Shown here one piece after another: positions 18,308-28,252 of a DNA stretch of 64,000 nt. The stretch comes from Aminithiophilus ramosus (GTDB taxonomy: Bacteria > Synergistota > Synergistia > Synergistales > Aminithiophilaceae). Where the stretch lies: the NCBI RefSeq assembly GCF_018069705.1, contig NZ_CP072943.1, positions 1 to 64,000 on the forward strand, given 5' to 3'. How positions within the stretch are numbered: the stretch's first letter is position 1; each line of letters opens with the position of its first letter. A program made the translations under genes and the position numbers. Under the pieces are notes generated by a model. That model had not been told where the DNA came from, made no database searches, and worked only from the letters and a program-made list of their open reading frames with translations.

Positions 18308-18397
18308 GTGAACCGGATGAAGGCCCTTTCCCTTACCAATCTCGTCCTCGTACTTATTAGCTGCGGGTCCCCTCCTGGAGCTTTCGTCGCCGTATAG
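18308..18397 (+). CDS. Branched-chain amino-acid leader peptide
   Basis: A 29-residue frame with a GTG start at 18308, 7 bases behind AGGAGGTG (18293-18300). Its core, LTNLVLVLIS, is a run of Leu, Val and Ile codons, followed by a Gly/Pro-rich tail and a TAG at 18395. It lies between the operon promoter and a strong terminator, just ahead of ilvN. This is the classical layout of ribosome-mediated attenuation: starvation for Leu, Val or Ile stalls the ribosome and prevents the terminator from forming. The identification is from composition and layout, since leader peptides are not conserved in sequence. Confidence 0.85.
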   Translation: MNRMKALSLTNLVLVLISCGSPPGAFVAV

Positions 18398-18415
18398 GCC
18401 GACGGAATCTTACAG

Positions 18416-18456
18416 GACCGGGGCCCCTTGCGTCAGGGGCCCCGGTCTTTCTTTTT
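18416..18456 (+). terminator. Attenuator terminator of the ilv-leu operon
   Basis: A 12-bp G+C-rich stem (18416-18427 with 18436-18447), an 8-base loop, then TTTCTTTTT. GGTCC at 18366-18370, inside the leader-peptide frame, is complementary to GGACC at 18415-18419 at the base of the stem, and may form part of the antiterminator (inference). Confidence 0.85.
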
Positions 18457-18498
18457 GCCAGGTCTTTCAGGGCTTCATCAGGACAGGGAGGGAAAAAG

Positions 18499-19020
18499 AT
18501 GACGATCCACACGATCAGCGTTTTGGCTCAGGACCAACCCGGTGTCCTTTCCCGCCTCGCCGGGCTGGTCTCGCGCCGGGGATACAACGTGACGAGTCTC
18601 AGCGTCGGCAAGACGCACAGGCCCGGTCTTTCCCGCTTCACCCTCGTCGTCAACGGCGACGAGACCGTCGTGGACCAGATCGTCCGCCAGCTCGACAAGC
18701 TCGTCGAGGTCGTCGACGTCCGCAATCTCAGCGAGAGCACCTTCGTCGAGCGCTGGATGACGCTGATCAAAGTCCGCGCCCCCCTCGACGTCCGTCCTCA
18801 CGTCCTCCAGACGGCCGAAGTCTTCCGCTGCCGCATCATCGACATCGGTGAAGACGCCATCGTCATCGAGGCGACGGGAGATCGGGGAAAAGTGGAAGCC
18901 TGTCTCGAAGCGGTGCGCCCCTTCGGCGTCCTCGAAGTCGCCAGCAGCGGGGCCGTCGCCCTGGGCCGGACGGGCTTCGGCGCCAGGAAGGAGTCGCCTG
19001 TCGAGGCGCTTCAAATCTAG
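18499..19020 (+). CDS. ilvN: Acetolactate synthase small (regulatory) subunit
   Basis: A 173-residue regulatory subunit that stimulates the catalytic subunit and confers valine feedback. The N-terminal ACT domain reads TISVLAQDQPGVLSRLAGLV and RRGYNVTSLSVG, followed by the C-terminal domain with the LIKV, EVFRCRIIDIG and EATGDRGKVEA blocks. The length is typical. Start at 18499 after a GGGAGGGAA site. It is unusually placed first in the operon, with its catalytic partner ilvB last. Confidence 0.95.
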   Translation: MTIHTISVLAQDQPGVLSRLAGLVSRRGYNVTSLSVGKTHRPGLSRFTLVVNGDETVVDQIVRQLDKLVEVVDVRNLSESTFVERWMTLIKVRAPLDVRPHVLQTAEVFRCRIIDIGEDAIVIEATGDRGKVEACLEAVRPFGVLEVASSGAVALGRTGFGARKESPVEALQI

Positions 19021-19083
19021 AGGTCCGGCTTCAGATCCACGGGAAAAAACTTCTGAAACACAATCGAAAGGGGTCTTTTGAAG

Positions 19084-20094
19084 ATGGCACAGGTCTACTA
19101 CGACAAGGACGCGAATCTCGAGCTTATCAAGGGCAGGAGGGTGGCCGTCCTCGGCTATGGCAGCCAGGGTCACGCTCATGCCCAAAACCTCCGCGACAGC
19201 GGCGTTTCCGTCGTCATCGGCCTTCACGAGACGAGCCGCAGCCGCGCCAAGGCCCAGGCCGACGGCTTCGAGGTCCTTTCCGTCCGGGAGGCCGTGGCCT
19301 CTGCCGACGTGGTCATGTTCCTCATGCCCGACCACGTCCAGGCCGACGTCTTCCGCAACGAAGTCGCCCCCTTCCTGAAGAAGGACGCGGCCCTGGCCTT
19401 CGCCCACGGCTTCTGCATCCACTACGGCCAGGTCCTCCCCCCCGCCGATCGGGACGTCTTCATGGTCGCCCCCAAGGGACCGGGTCACCTTGTCCGCCGC
19501 ATGTTCGCCGACGGCAAGGGCGTTCCCTGCCTCATCGCCGTCTACCAGAACGCCTCGGGACAGGCCAGGGAGATCGGTCTGGCCTACGCCTCGGCCATCG
19601 GCGGCGGCCGGGCCGGCGTCATCGAGACCACCTTCGCCGAGGAGACGGAGACGGACCTCTTCGGCGAGCAGGCCGTCCTCTGCGGCGGCGTGACGGAGCT
19701 GATCAAGGCCGGATTCGACACCCTCGTCGACGCCGGCTACCAGCCGGAGATCGCCTACTTCGAGTGTCTCAACGAGCTGAAGCTCATCGTCGACATGATC
19801 TACGAGGGCGGCTTCTCCTGGATGCGCTACTCCGTCAGCGACACGGCCAAGTACGGCGACCTCGTCGCCGGAAGGAAGGTCGTCGACGAGTACACCCGCG
19901 AGGCCATGGAAGAGCTCCTCAAGCGCGTCCAGGACGGTTCCTTCGCCCAGGACTGGATCGCCGAGAATCTCTGCGGCCGTCCCCGCATGAGGGCCTGGAT
20001 GCGCGCCGAGAAGAACCACCCCATCGAAGCCGTCGGCAAGTCGCTGAGAACGATGATGCCCTGGATGGAGGCCAAGGAGGCCCCCGAGAACTAG
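19084..20094 (+). CDS. ilvC: Ketol-acid reductoisomerase
   Basis: A 336-residue class I enzyme converting acetolactate or acetohydroxybutyrate to the dihydroxy acids, using NADPH and Mg. The Rossmann motif [20 protein letters not shown] is near the start, followed by [12 protein letters not shown]. The C-terminal knotted domain carries the metal ligands in [12 protein letters not shown] and [19 protein letters not shown]. The ATG at 19084 is preferred to a TTG at 19078, which would sit too close to the ribosome site. Confidence 0.97.
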   Translation: MAQVYYDKDANLELIKGRRVAVLGYGSQGHAHAQNLRDSGVSVVIGLHETSRSRAKAQADGFEVLSVREAVASADVVMFLMPDHVQADVFRNEVAPFLKKDAALAFAHGFCIHYGQVLPPADRDVFMVAPKGPGHLVRRMFADGKGVPCLIAVYQNASGQAREIGLAYASAIGGGRAGVIETTFAEETETDLFGEQAVLCGGVTELIKAGFDTLVDAGYQPEIAYFECLNELKLIVDMIYEGGFSWMRYSVSDTAKYGDLVAGRKVVDEYTREAMEELLKRVQDGSFAQDWIAENLCGRPRMRAWMRAEKNHPIEAVGKSLRTMMPWMEAKEAPEN

Positions 20095-20130
20095 AGAGCG
20101 AGGCCGGATCGGCCTCGAGAGGAGGAGACC

Positions 20131-21687
<1,557 letters not shown>

Positions 21688-21730
21688 GAGGTTCCCCTTG
21701 GAAAAAGAGAGTGAAAGGAGGCGGCCGATC

Positions 21731-23401
21731 ATGATGAACGGCGCTCAGATGGTCATGGAAGCCCTGGCCCGCGAGGGCGTCGACGTCCTCTTCGGCATCC
21801 CCGGAGGGACCGTCATCCCCCTTTTCGACGCCCTGATGAAGGCCCCTTTCCGTCAGGTGCTGACCCGTCACGAGCAGGCCGCCGTCCATGCCGCCGAGGG
21901 GTACGCCCGTCTGTCGGGAAAGGTCGGCGTCTGCCTCGTCACGTCGGGACCGGGGGCGACGAACACCCTCACCGGCCTGGCCGACGCCCACATGGACTCC
22001 GTCCCCGTCGTCGTCATCACAGGCCAGGTCAAGACCTCCCTCATCGGCACCGATGCCTTTCAGGAGGCCGACATCTTCGGCTGCAGCATGCCCCTCGTGA
22101 AGCACAGCTTCTTCGTTCAGAGCCTGGACCAGCTTCCCAAGGCCCTGGCCGGGGCCTTCTACATCGCCCGGACGGGCCGGCCCGGCCCGGTCCTGGTCGA
22201 CATCCCCGTCGACATCCAGAACGGCACGGGCGACTTCGTCTACCCGCCCGAGCTCGACTTCCCCGGCTACAGCGCCGAGACGGCCCAGGACCTGAGCCAG
22301 CTCGAAAGGGCCCGACGGCTCCTCGAGGGGGCCCGACGCCCCCTCCTCCTCGCAGGAGGCGGCGTCATCCTCTCCGGGGCCGACGGGGAGCTTCGCGACC
22401 TGGCCGAGGCCGGTTCCCTGCCTGTGGCGACGACGTTCATGGGCAAGGGAGCCTTCCCCGAGGACCATCGCCTCTCCCTCGGCACGGCGGGCATGCACGG
22501 CCGCCCCGCCGCCAACCTGGCCCTCTGCGAGGCCGACGTCGTCGTCGCCGTGGGAACGCGCTTCTCCGACAGGACGACGGGACGCCTCGACGGCTTCGCC
22601 CCCAAGGCCAAGGTGATCCAGATCGATCTCGACAGGGCCGAGGTGGGCAAAAACCTTCTCCCGGCGGCGGGTCTCGTCGGCGATGCCGCCGCCGTCCTTC
22701 CCCTGCTGAAGGACGCCTCGGCGGGCCGAGATCGGTCCGACTGGCTCCGGTCCATCGACGAATGGAAGGCCGCCTACCCGCTCGAACCCTCGGAGCCCTC
22801 CCTTTCGGTGCCCTCCGTCATCAGGGCCGTCCGCTCCCTCGTCGACGATGACGTGGCCCTCGTCACCGAAGTGGGCCAGCATCAGATGTGGGCGGGCCTC
22901 CACTGGGAGACGCGCCGTCCCCGGGGCTTCATCTCCTCGGGAGGCTTGGGGACGATGGGCTTCGGCCTCCCGGCGGCCCTCGGAGCGGCCCTCGCCTCGG
23001 GAAAGCCCGTCGTCTGTCTCGCCGGAGACGGCAGCCTCCTCATGAACGTCCAGGAGCTGGAGACCTGCTCGCGCTACAGTCTTCCCGTCAAGGTCATCGT
23101 CTTCAACAACGGCAGTCTGGGCATGGTCCGCCAGTGGCAGGAGCTCTTCTACGACGAGCGCTACGCCCAGACCATGGAGGCGCCCCGCTGCGACTTCGTC
23201 GCCCTCGCCGAGGCCTTCTCCATCCCCGGCTTCCGCATCGTCGAGGCCGCGGCCATGGAGGCCACGCTCAGGAAAGCCCTGGAAAGTCCCGGACCGGCCC
23301 TCGTCGAGTGCCTCATTCCCTGGCGGGACAAGGTCTTCCCCATGGTTCCCGCCGGAGCGGCCCTGGGCAGCTTCATGTGGCCCGGCGAGGGGGAAGTCTG
23401 A
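21731..23401 (+). CDS. ilvB: Acetolactate synthase large (catalytic) subunit
   Basis: A 556-residue TPP enzyme making acetolactate and acetohydroxybutyrate. Visible are the N-terminal FGIPGGTVIPLFDAL and catalytic Glu in TRHEQAAVHAAEGYAR, the central FAD-binding domain (TTFMGKGAFPEDH), and the TPP motif GDGSLLMNVQEL...NNGSLGMVRQWQ. The ATG at 21731 follows GAAAGGAGG (21714-21722). It is last in the operon and pairs with ilvN at its head. ilvD and leuBCD are not in the window. Confidence 0.96.
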   Translation: MMNGAQMVMEALAREGVDVLFGIPGGTVIPLFDALMKAPFRQVLTRHEQAAVHAAEGYARLSGKVGVCLVTSGPGATNTLTGLADAHMDSVPVVVITGQVKTSLIGTDAFQEADIFGCSMPLVKHSFFVQSLDQLPKALAGAFYIARTGRPGPVLVDIPVDIQNGTGDFVYPPELDFPGYSAETAQDLSQLERARRLLEGARRPLLLAGGGVILSGADGELRDLAEAGSLPVATTFMGKGAFPEDHRLSLGTAGMHGRPAANLALCEADVVVAVGTRFSDRTTGRLDGFAPKAKVIQIDLDRAEVGKNLLPAAGLVGDAAAVLPLLKDASAGRDRSDWLRSIDEWKAAYPLEPSEPSLSVPSVIRAVRSLVDDDVALVTEVGQHQMWAGLHWETRRPRGFISSGGLGTMGFGLPAALGAALASGKPVVCLAGDGSLLMNVQELETCSRYSLPVKVIVFNNGSLGMVRQWQELFYDERYAQTMEAPRCDFVALAEAFSIPGFRIVEAAAMEATLRKALESPGPALVECLIPWRDKVFPMVPAGAALGSFMWPGEGEV

Positions 23402-23441
23402 ACTCCCTCCGGCCCGATCGACGATCGAAGGAAGAACAGGT

Positions 23442-23482
23442 GCGAAAGGGAAGGCCGTTTCCGGTCTTCCCTTTCGCTTTCG
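23442..23482 (+). terminator. Terminator of the ilv-leu operon
   Basis: A 15-bp stem (23442-23456 with 23463-23477, one G-T pair) with a 6-base loop, then TTTCG. Confidence 0.7.
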
Positions 23483-23490
23483 CCGACAAA

Positions 23491-23507
23491 GCGAGTATAA
23501 TATTCGC
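23491..23507 (+). promoter_or_regulatory. Palindrome over a -10 box
   Basis: A near-perfect palindrome, GCGAGTATAATATTCGC, contains a consensus -10 TATAAT (23496-23501) ahead of the gene at 23581. It could be an operator placed on the promoter. The -35 is weak. Confidence 0.4.
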
Positions 23508-23580
23508 GTAACTGTGGAGACTTGTTGCAACCGTCGCATAAGACGGCCCCCTTTGGCGGCCTTTGAGAGGAGATGAGGGC

Positions 23581-25071
23581 ATGAACGAAGATAAACTCCG
23601 CAACGGACAGGACCCTGAAGACAGGGAAGAAGAACGGATCGAGACGGATTCCATCGGCACTCCCATCGACGGGGAGGACCCTCTTTTCACGGACGAGACC
23701 GACGTCGAGTCCCTTCAGGAATCGGACCGCCAGGAAGCCGCCTCCGACGGGGAGCCACGAACCGGAACGGAAGAGCTCTCCCAGGTCGAGGAGCAGGCCG
23801 TCCTCCTGGGCCGCTCCGACGACGCCGCGCCCTCTGCCCCCTCGGGGCCCGCCGCGCCCCGAGGGGGCCGTGGCGCGCTCTGGCGCTCCCTGGGGCTTTT
23901 CGTCGTCATCGTCCTCATCCTCAACGTGATGTGGACCCAGATGAACAAAAAAATTCTGGCTCAGGCCGAGAGCACCGCCTCTCTCCAGCTTCAGGTGGAG
24001 AAGATCGGCGAGGAGTACGCCGCGGCTCAGAAGAACATAGGCGATATGAAGGCCGTCCTGGAGACGCTCACGGGAGAGTTGGACCTCTTCCAGGGAGCCC
24101 TGGAGCGGGTCGAGGGGAGCGCCCAGCGCCACGAGACCTACCTCCGCAACGATCTGAACCGCCAGAAGGCGGCCTTGACCGAGATGGCCCGACTCGTCTC
24201 CGTCCAGGAAGCCCTCCTCGAGGGGGGTGCCGCCGAGATCGTCGAAGAGGAAGAGGCTGCCGCTTCCGTCGCCGCTCCCGACATCATGGAAGAGCAGCTG
24301 CGGATCAACGTCGAGACTCTCCGTCTCACCAAGGAATCGCTGGAGATGACCAAGGCCGCCCTGGTCGAGACGGAAGGGCGCCTGACTGCCGCCGAAGAAC
24401 GTGCCGCCTCCGCCGAGAAGGAACTGGAAACCGTCAAGGCCAATCGCGACGCCGAGCGGGCCGAGCTGGAAGAGGCCCTGGCGGCCATGACGGCCCGGGC
24501 CGAGAAGGCCGAGGCCGAGCTGGCTCAGGCCGTCGAGTCCGTCGAGTCCTCGAAGGGTGAGCTGGAGGCCAAGGCCCAGGCCGCCGCCGAGGCCCGCATC
24601 GCCGCCGAGGCCAAGGCGGCCGAACTGGAGGCGGCAGTCGCCTCCGAGCGCGATAGGGCCTCAAAGGCCGAAAACGCCCTGGCGGAGACGGAAGCCCTTC
24701 TGGAACGGGCCCGCTCCGAATCGGCGTCCGGAGCGAAGGACAGAGAGGGGCTCCAGGGAAAACTGAAGGCCCTTGGCGACAAGGTGGCCGCCATGGAGGA
24801 GAAACTCCAGGCCTCTCAGGCCAAGCTGACCTCCACGGAGGCCCTCCTCGAGGCCGCGCGGGAAGAGATGAAGGGCTTGAAAGAGCCCGCCGAGGCGTCG
24901 GCGCCTGCCGTGACGGAGACTTCCGAGGCCGTCGAGGCTCCCGCCGAGGCGAGCTCGCCCGACCGGGCCGAGACGGAAGTCCCTGTGACGGCCTCGCCCG
25001 ATCAGGTCGAGACGCCCGCCGAGACGGAAGTCCCCGTCGAGACGGCCTCGCCCGACCAGGCCGGAGCCTGA
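23581..25071 (+). CDS. Single-pass membrane protein with long coiled coil
   Basis: A 496-residue protein with no recognised family. An acidic cytoplasmic N-terminus of about 100 residues is followed by one membrane helix (LGLFVVIVLILNVMW, about residues 104-118). Then comes a long heptad-patterned coiled coil rich in Ala, Glu and Lys to about residue 445. The Pro/Glu tail has a short imperfect repeat, TEVPVxTASPDQ. The ATG at 23581 follows GAGAGGAGA. The layout (short inside, long rod outside) fits an envelope spacer or scaffold, but no function can be assigned. A terminator follows. Confidence 0.7.
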   Translation: MNEDKLRNGQDPEDREEERIETDSIGTPIDGEDPLFTDETDVESLQESDRQEAASDGEPRTGTEELSQVEEQAVLLGRSDDAAPSAPSGPAAPRGGRGALWRSLGLFVVIVLILNVMWTQMNKKILAQAESTASLQLQVEKIGEEYAAAQKNIGDMKAVLETLTGELDLFQGALERVEGSAQRHETYLRNDLNRQKAALTEMARLVSVQEALLEGGAAEIVEEEEAAASVAAPDIMEEQLRINVETLRLTKESLEMTKAALVETEGRLTAAEERAASAEKELETVKANRDAERAELEEALAAMTARAEKAEAELAQAVESVESSKGELEAKAQAAAEARIAAEAKAAELEAAVASERDRASKAENALAETEALLERARSESASGAKDREGLQGKLKALGDKVAAMEEKLQASQAKLTSTEALLEAAREEMKGLKEPAEASAPAVTETSEAVEAPAEASSPDRAETEVPVTASPDQVETPAETEVPVETASPDQAGA

Positions 25072-25110
25072 GGTCCATCCTTTTCGCCTGACTCGGATTC
25101 GGGCGACGCA

Positions 25111-25153
25111 GGAGAGAGGGCTCCGACGGCCGTCGGGGCCCTCTCTCCTTTTT
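25111..25153 (+). terminator. Terminator after coiled-coil gene
   Basis: The G+C-rich stem GGAGAGAGGGC...GCCCTCTCTCC ends in TTTTT. Confidence 0.85.
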
Positions 25154-25181
25154 GTATGGCTTTTCCTGTTATGATTCCCTC

Positions 25182-25210
25182 TTGCAGGCCTCACATGATT
25201 CTGCTAGACT
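25182..25210 (+). promoter_or_regulatory. Predicted promoter of the small membrane peptide
   Basis: The -35 TTGCAG (25182-25187), a 17-base spacer and the -10 TAGACT (25205-25210), directly after a terminator. Confidence 0.55.
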
Positions 25211-25279
25211 GGAGACAACAGAGGGACAACAACGAGCCTGAAATTAAAACCTTGAGGTCCGAGACGAGGAGGCAGAGAC

Positions 25280-25396
25280 ATGCACTATGTCACTACTTTG
25301 GGGGCGGGTGTTGCTTTAGGGCTCTTGATCGGTCACGTGCAGGCTTGTCGGAAGCGACACGCCCTGAAAAACCTCATCCGAGCCTACCAACAGTAA
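25280..25396 (+). CDS. Small membrane peptide, 38 residues
   Basis: An ATG frame 7 bases behind a strong ribosome site, GAGGAGG (25266-25272), and about 70 bases after a good promoter. It encodes a hydrophobic stretch, LGAGVALGLLIGHV, followed by a basic tail with CRKRH and a TAA stop. This looks like one N-terminal membrane segment with a cytoplasmic basic tail. No family is recognised. It stands alone between a terminator and a repeat-bearing gap. Confidence 0.55.
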   Translation: MHYVTTLGAGVALGLLIGHVQACRKRHALKNLIRAYQQ

Positions 25397-25453
25397 ACTG
25401 GAAGGAGACAAGGCGGCGGTCCTCGTCTCGTCCATCGGCAGGCAGACTTCGTC

Positions 25454-25580
25454 GGGCCCTGATTCGCGGTCCTCGAAGCACCTTGCCGGCGCACGCTCGA
25501 GTCGAATTGTTTCAGTCCTCCAGTCGCTTCCCGGCCGGGCCGATGGAGCTTTCCGCCCTTTTTGCCTGCGGATTCGGGAG
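25454..25580 (-). repeat. Dispersed structured repeat, copy D (divergent)
   Basis: Read on the minus strand, the ends match the other copies: it begins CCCGAATCCGCA and ends ...GAATCAGGGCCC. The middle differs. The ends are inverted repeats of each other. Confidence 0.5.
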
Positions 25581-25595
25581 TCTCGTTCGGTCCAT

Positions 25596-25649
25596 CGATG
25601 CCGCCGAGGCGGGGTTCCTCTTTAGAGAGACCCCTCCTCGGCGGCATCG
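25596..25649. terminator. Strong hairpin before chemoreceptor gene
   Basis: A 14-bp perfect stem (25596-25609 with 25636-25649) extended by GGGG/CCCC inside. No T run follows, so it is a terminator or processing hairpin of the 38-residue peptide transcript. Confidence 0.5.
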
Positions 25650-25771
25650 TCTGTCGTTCCTCTTCGGATCTTCTTGAATAAAAACCTGAATTTTATAATT
25701 TTATACTGGTTTTCGAAGTGGGTTTCGTGTACGATTTTAACGTCATCTCGAATCCCAGAGGAGGTCGTGCC

Positions 25772-27742
25772 ATGAAATCCCTTCGTGGAAGACTGATCGC
25801 AACGTTTCTCGCCGTTGCCCTGGCCGCCATGGCCGTCGTCGGTTTCCTGGCCCTCAGCCGAGCGGAAAAGGCCATCATCGCCGCGTCCCAGAAAGAGGGG
25901 GCCGCCCTCGTCGAGGCCCTTGTGATGCGCATCGAAGGGTATCTCAGGGAGAGGGCCTCCATCGTCGAGGCCCAGGCGGAGCGTTACGTCGTCCGCTCCA
26001 TGGATTGGGCACAGCAGGAGCCGGCCCTGGAGGGGCTCTATGACCGCTTCGATTTCTTCGACCTCTGGATCATCGACCTCAACGGCGACGCCCGCTTCGT
26101 GAAGAGGGATAAGACGGGCAACTACGCCGACAGGGACTACTTCACCCGCGCCGTCAGGGAGAAGAAGACGACCCTCACCGACCCCATCGTCTCCCGCACG
26201 ACGGGAGAGCAGATCTTCGTCATCTCCGCCCCGATCGTGGGCGACGGCGGAAAGGTCGTCGGCGTCCTGGCCGCCTCGATCAACCTCAAGTCCATCTCCA
26301 AGGAGATCGCCTCCGTCCGGTGGGGCCTCACGGGCTACGCCTACGCCATCGACGGCCGGGGCATCATCGTCGCCCATCCTCTGGCGGAGATCGTCGGGAA
26401 GCTGAACGCCTCCGAGGTGAGCGACATGGTGGCTCCCGAACTGGCTGCGGCTATGCGGCGGGGCCTGACCGGAGAGAGGGACGTCGTCCACTACGTCTTC
26501 AGAGGCGACGAGAAGTACGCCGCCTTCGCGCCCATCCCCTTCGTGGGCTGGGTGGCGGCCCTCACCTCGCCGGTCCGCGAGATTCTCGGGCCCGTCGTGG
26601 CCCTGCGGAATGTCATCCTCGTCGCGACGGCCCTGCTGACGCTCCTGATCGTCCTGATCTCCGTCCTTTTCGCCAACGGCATCGCCCGTCCCGTGGCGGT
26701 CATCGAGAAGCGCATGGAGGCTCTGGCCGAAGGCGACCTGGCCACCCCCCTCGAGGTGAGAAGCTCCATCGCCGAGATGCGCCGGCTCTCCGTCTCGCTG
26801 GAACGGGGCCTGACGAGCCTGTCGGCATCCTTCACCGTCGTCGCCGAGGGAAGCCGAGATCTCCTGGAAAAGGTCCAGGAGGTGAGCGCCGCCGGTGAGG
26901 AGTCGGCCGCCTCCATCGAAGAGGTGGCGGCCATGGTGGAGCGGACGCGGGGCAACGTCCGCGACACGGCCGCGGCCATCGAGGAGACGAACGCCGGCGT
27001 CGAGGAAGTCGCCGCCGGGGCCCGTGCCGGGGCCGCCATCGCCGCCGATATGAGCGAGCAGGCTCAGGAGATCAGCCGCGTCGCCGAGCGGGGGGGAGAG
27101 GCCGTCGTCGACATGGTCGGTCTCATCGACAGGACCTCGTCGGCGGGAGTGAAGGTGGGGGAGGCCGTCGAGGCCCTGGCCCAGTCGACGGAGGCCATCG
27201 CCGGATTCGTGGCGACGATCACCCGCATCGCCGATCAGACCAATCTCCTGGCCCTCAACGCCGCCATCGAGGCCGCCAGAGCCGGCGACGCCGGACGGGG
27301 GTTCGCCGTCGTCGCCGACGAGGTGCGCAAGCTGGCCGAGGAGTCGAACAGGGCGGCGGGAGAGGTGGGGCGCCTCATCGAGGAGGTCGCCCAGGCCGAG
27401 ACGACGCGGCAGGTCATCGGCAACGTCGTCTCCCGCATCGCCGCCGTCAGCGAGGGCATTCAGAACGTGGCCGCCACCATGGAGGAACAATCGGCCTCCA
27501 GCCAGGAGATGGCCGCCGGCATCGATCACGTGGCCCGCTCGAGCCAGGAGATCGAGGGGCAGATCATGGCCGTCTCCCGCTCCATGGAGGAACAGTCCAA
27601 GGCCGTCGAGTCCGTGGCCCAGACCGCGGAGACCCTCGTCTCCCTGGGCGGGAACCTCAACGAAGCGGTGTCGCGCTTCCGCCTCCGTTCCGGTCGGTCC
27701 CTCCCGTCGAAGGGACTGGCCCTCCCGGCCCGAAAGGGCTGA
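25772..27742 (+). CDS. Methyl-accepting chemotaxis protein (dCache type)
   Basis: A 656-residue chemoreceptor. The ATG at 25772 follows AGAGGAGGTC. Helix 1 ([19 protein letters not shown]) and helix 2 (about residues 285-307) bracket a periplasmic Cache domain with [11 protein letters not shown] and a second half starting [24 protein letters not shown] segment then leads to the signalling hairpin tip [21 protein letters not shown]. The return helix after the tip is about 22 residues shorter than in the chemoreceptor at 53688, which may reflect an internal deletion of about three heptads. It signals to CheA/CheW. The ligand is unknown; Cache domains often bind amino or organic acids. Confidence 0.93.
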   Translation: MKSLRGRLIATFLAVALAAMAVVGFLALSRAEKAIIAASQKEGAALVEALVMRIEGYLRERASIVEAQAERYVVRSMDWAQQEPALEGLYDRFDFFDLWIIDLNGDARFVKRDKTGNYADRDYFTRAVREKKTTLTDPIVSRTTGEQIFVISAPIVGDGGKVVGVLAASINLKSISKEIASVRWGLTGYAYAIDGRGIIVAHPLAEIVGKLNASEVSDMVAPELAAAMRRGLTGERDVVHYVFRGDEKYAAFAPIPFVGWVAALTSPVREILGPVVALRNVILVATALLTLLIVLISVLFANGIARPVAVIEKRMEALAEGDLATPLEVRSSIAEMRRLSVSLERGLTSLSASFTVVAEGSRDLLEKVQEVSAAGEESAASIEEVAAMVERTRGNVRDTAAAIEETNAGVEEVAAGARAGAAIAADMSEQAQEISRVAERGGEAVVDMVGLIDRTSSAGVKVGEAVEALAQSTEAIAGFVATITRIADQTNLLALNAAIEAARAGDAGRGFAVVADEVRKLAEESNRAAGEVGRLIEEVAQAETTRQVIGNVVSRIAAVSEGIQNVAATMEEQSASSQEMAAGIDHVARSSQEIEGQIMAVSRSMEEQSKAVESVAQTAETLVSLGGNLNEAVSRFRLRSGRSLPSKGLALPARKG

Positions 27743-27764
27743 GGCCTGAAGGGGGCCTGTTCCG

Positions 27765-28247
27765 TCAGGGCGGTTCCGCGGCCGAGAGGTCCGCGCCTTT
27801 TCCGGCGCGGACCTCTCGGCCGCATGACGCAGAGGGGCTCTTCCCTTCCAGGCCGAAGGCCGCAACGAGGGCCTCTTTTTTCGTTTTCGGCAGTCCCTTG
27901 AGACGGGCCTCGCCCCTCAGGGCCTCGCCCGGCGAGGCCCATCTCTCCCAGTAGACCAGGTTCAGGGGGAGACGGCCGCGGGTGTAGCGGGCCCCCCTGC
28001 CCCTGCGGTGGGCGTCGAGACGGCCGTCGAGATCGACGGTCCAGCCGCAGTAGAGGCTGCCGTCGCCGCAGCGCAGGAGGTAGACGAAACAGGCTCGGGA
28101 CGGATCGTGCCCGCTCGCGTCCGCCGCCGGCCCTTCCCGGGGGTCTTCGCCGTCGCGGCGGACGTTCGTCGGGACCTCCCCGGGGGAGGTCCCGACCTTG
28201 TTTTGTCTTCGAGCGTCGAGGAGGGGGGCGTGACGTCGACGGGGCAC
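27765..28247 (-). CDS. GIY-YIG domain protein (YhbQ/UPF0213-like), start uncertain
   Basis: The GIY-YIG nuclease-type domain runs from about 28094 downward: CFVYLLRCGDGSLYCGWT, the Arg-bearing helix DLDGRLDAHRRGRGARYTRG, then YWERW and EARLKGLPKTKKEALV. It fits the small UPF0213 group of putative DNA-repair or mobile nucleases. The only canonical in-frame start is a GTG at 28247, just after the permease stop. It would add 51 unrelated residues encoded across a perfect hairpin (28168-28196). The true start may be non-standard nearer 28100. The C-terminus runs through another 20-bp hairpin. Confidence 0.6.
   Translation of the reverse strand: MPRRRHAPLLDARRQNKVGTSPGEVPTNVRRDGEDPREGPAADASGHDPSRACFVYLLRCGDGSLYCGWTVDLDGRLDAHRRGRGARYTRGRLPLNLVYWERWASPGEALRGEARLKGLPKTKKEALVAAFGLEGKSPSASCGREVRAGKGADLSAAEPP
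27778..27823. terminator. 20-bp perfect hairpin between convergent genes
   Basis: Arms 27778-27797 and 27804-27823 are exact complements around a 6-base loop. It lies 35 bases after the chemoreceptor stop and inside the last codons of the GIY-YIG frame. No T run follows on either strand. Confidence 0.65.
28168..28205 (+). terminator. Palindromic hairpin with T-rich tail
   Basis: Fourteen-base arms (28168-28181 and 28183-28196) are exact complements. On the plus strand they are followed by CTTGTTTTG. It probably stops plus-strand transcription before it runs antisense into the permease gene. Confidence 0.65.
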
Positions 28248-28252
28248 GTGGC

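Larger units (their letters stand above)
25397..25771. other. Gap with repeat copy, hairpin and A+T-rich leader
   Basis: No gene seen. It holds a divergent reverse copy of the dispersed repeat (25454-25580), a strong hairpin (25596-25649) and an A+T-rich stretch (25675-25710) ahead of the chemoreceptor. Confidence 0.6.
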
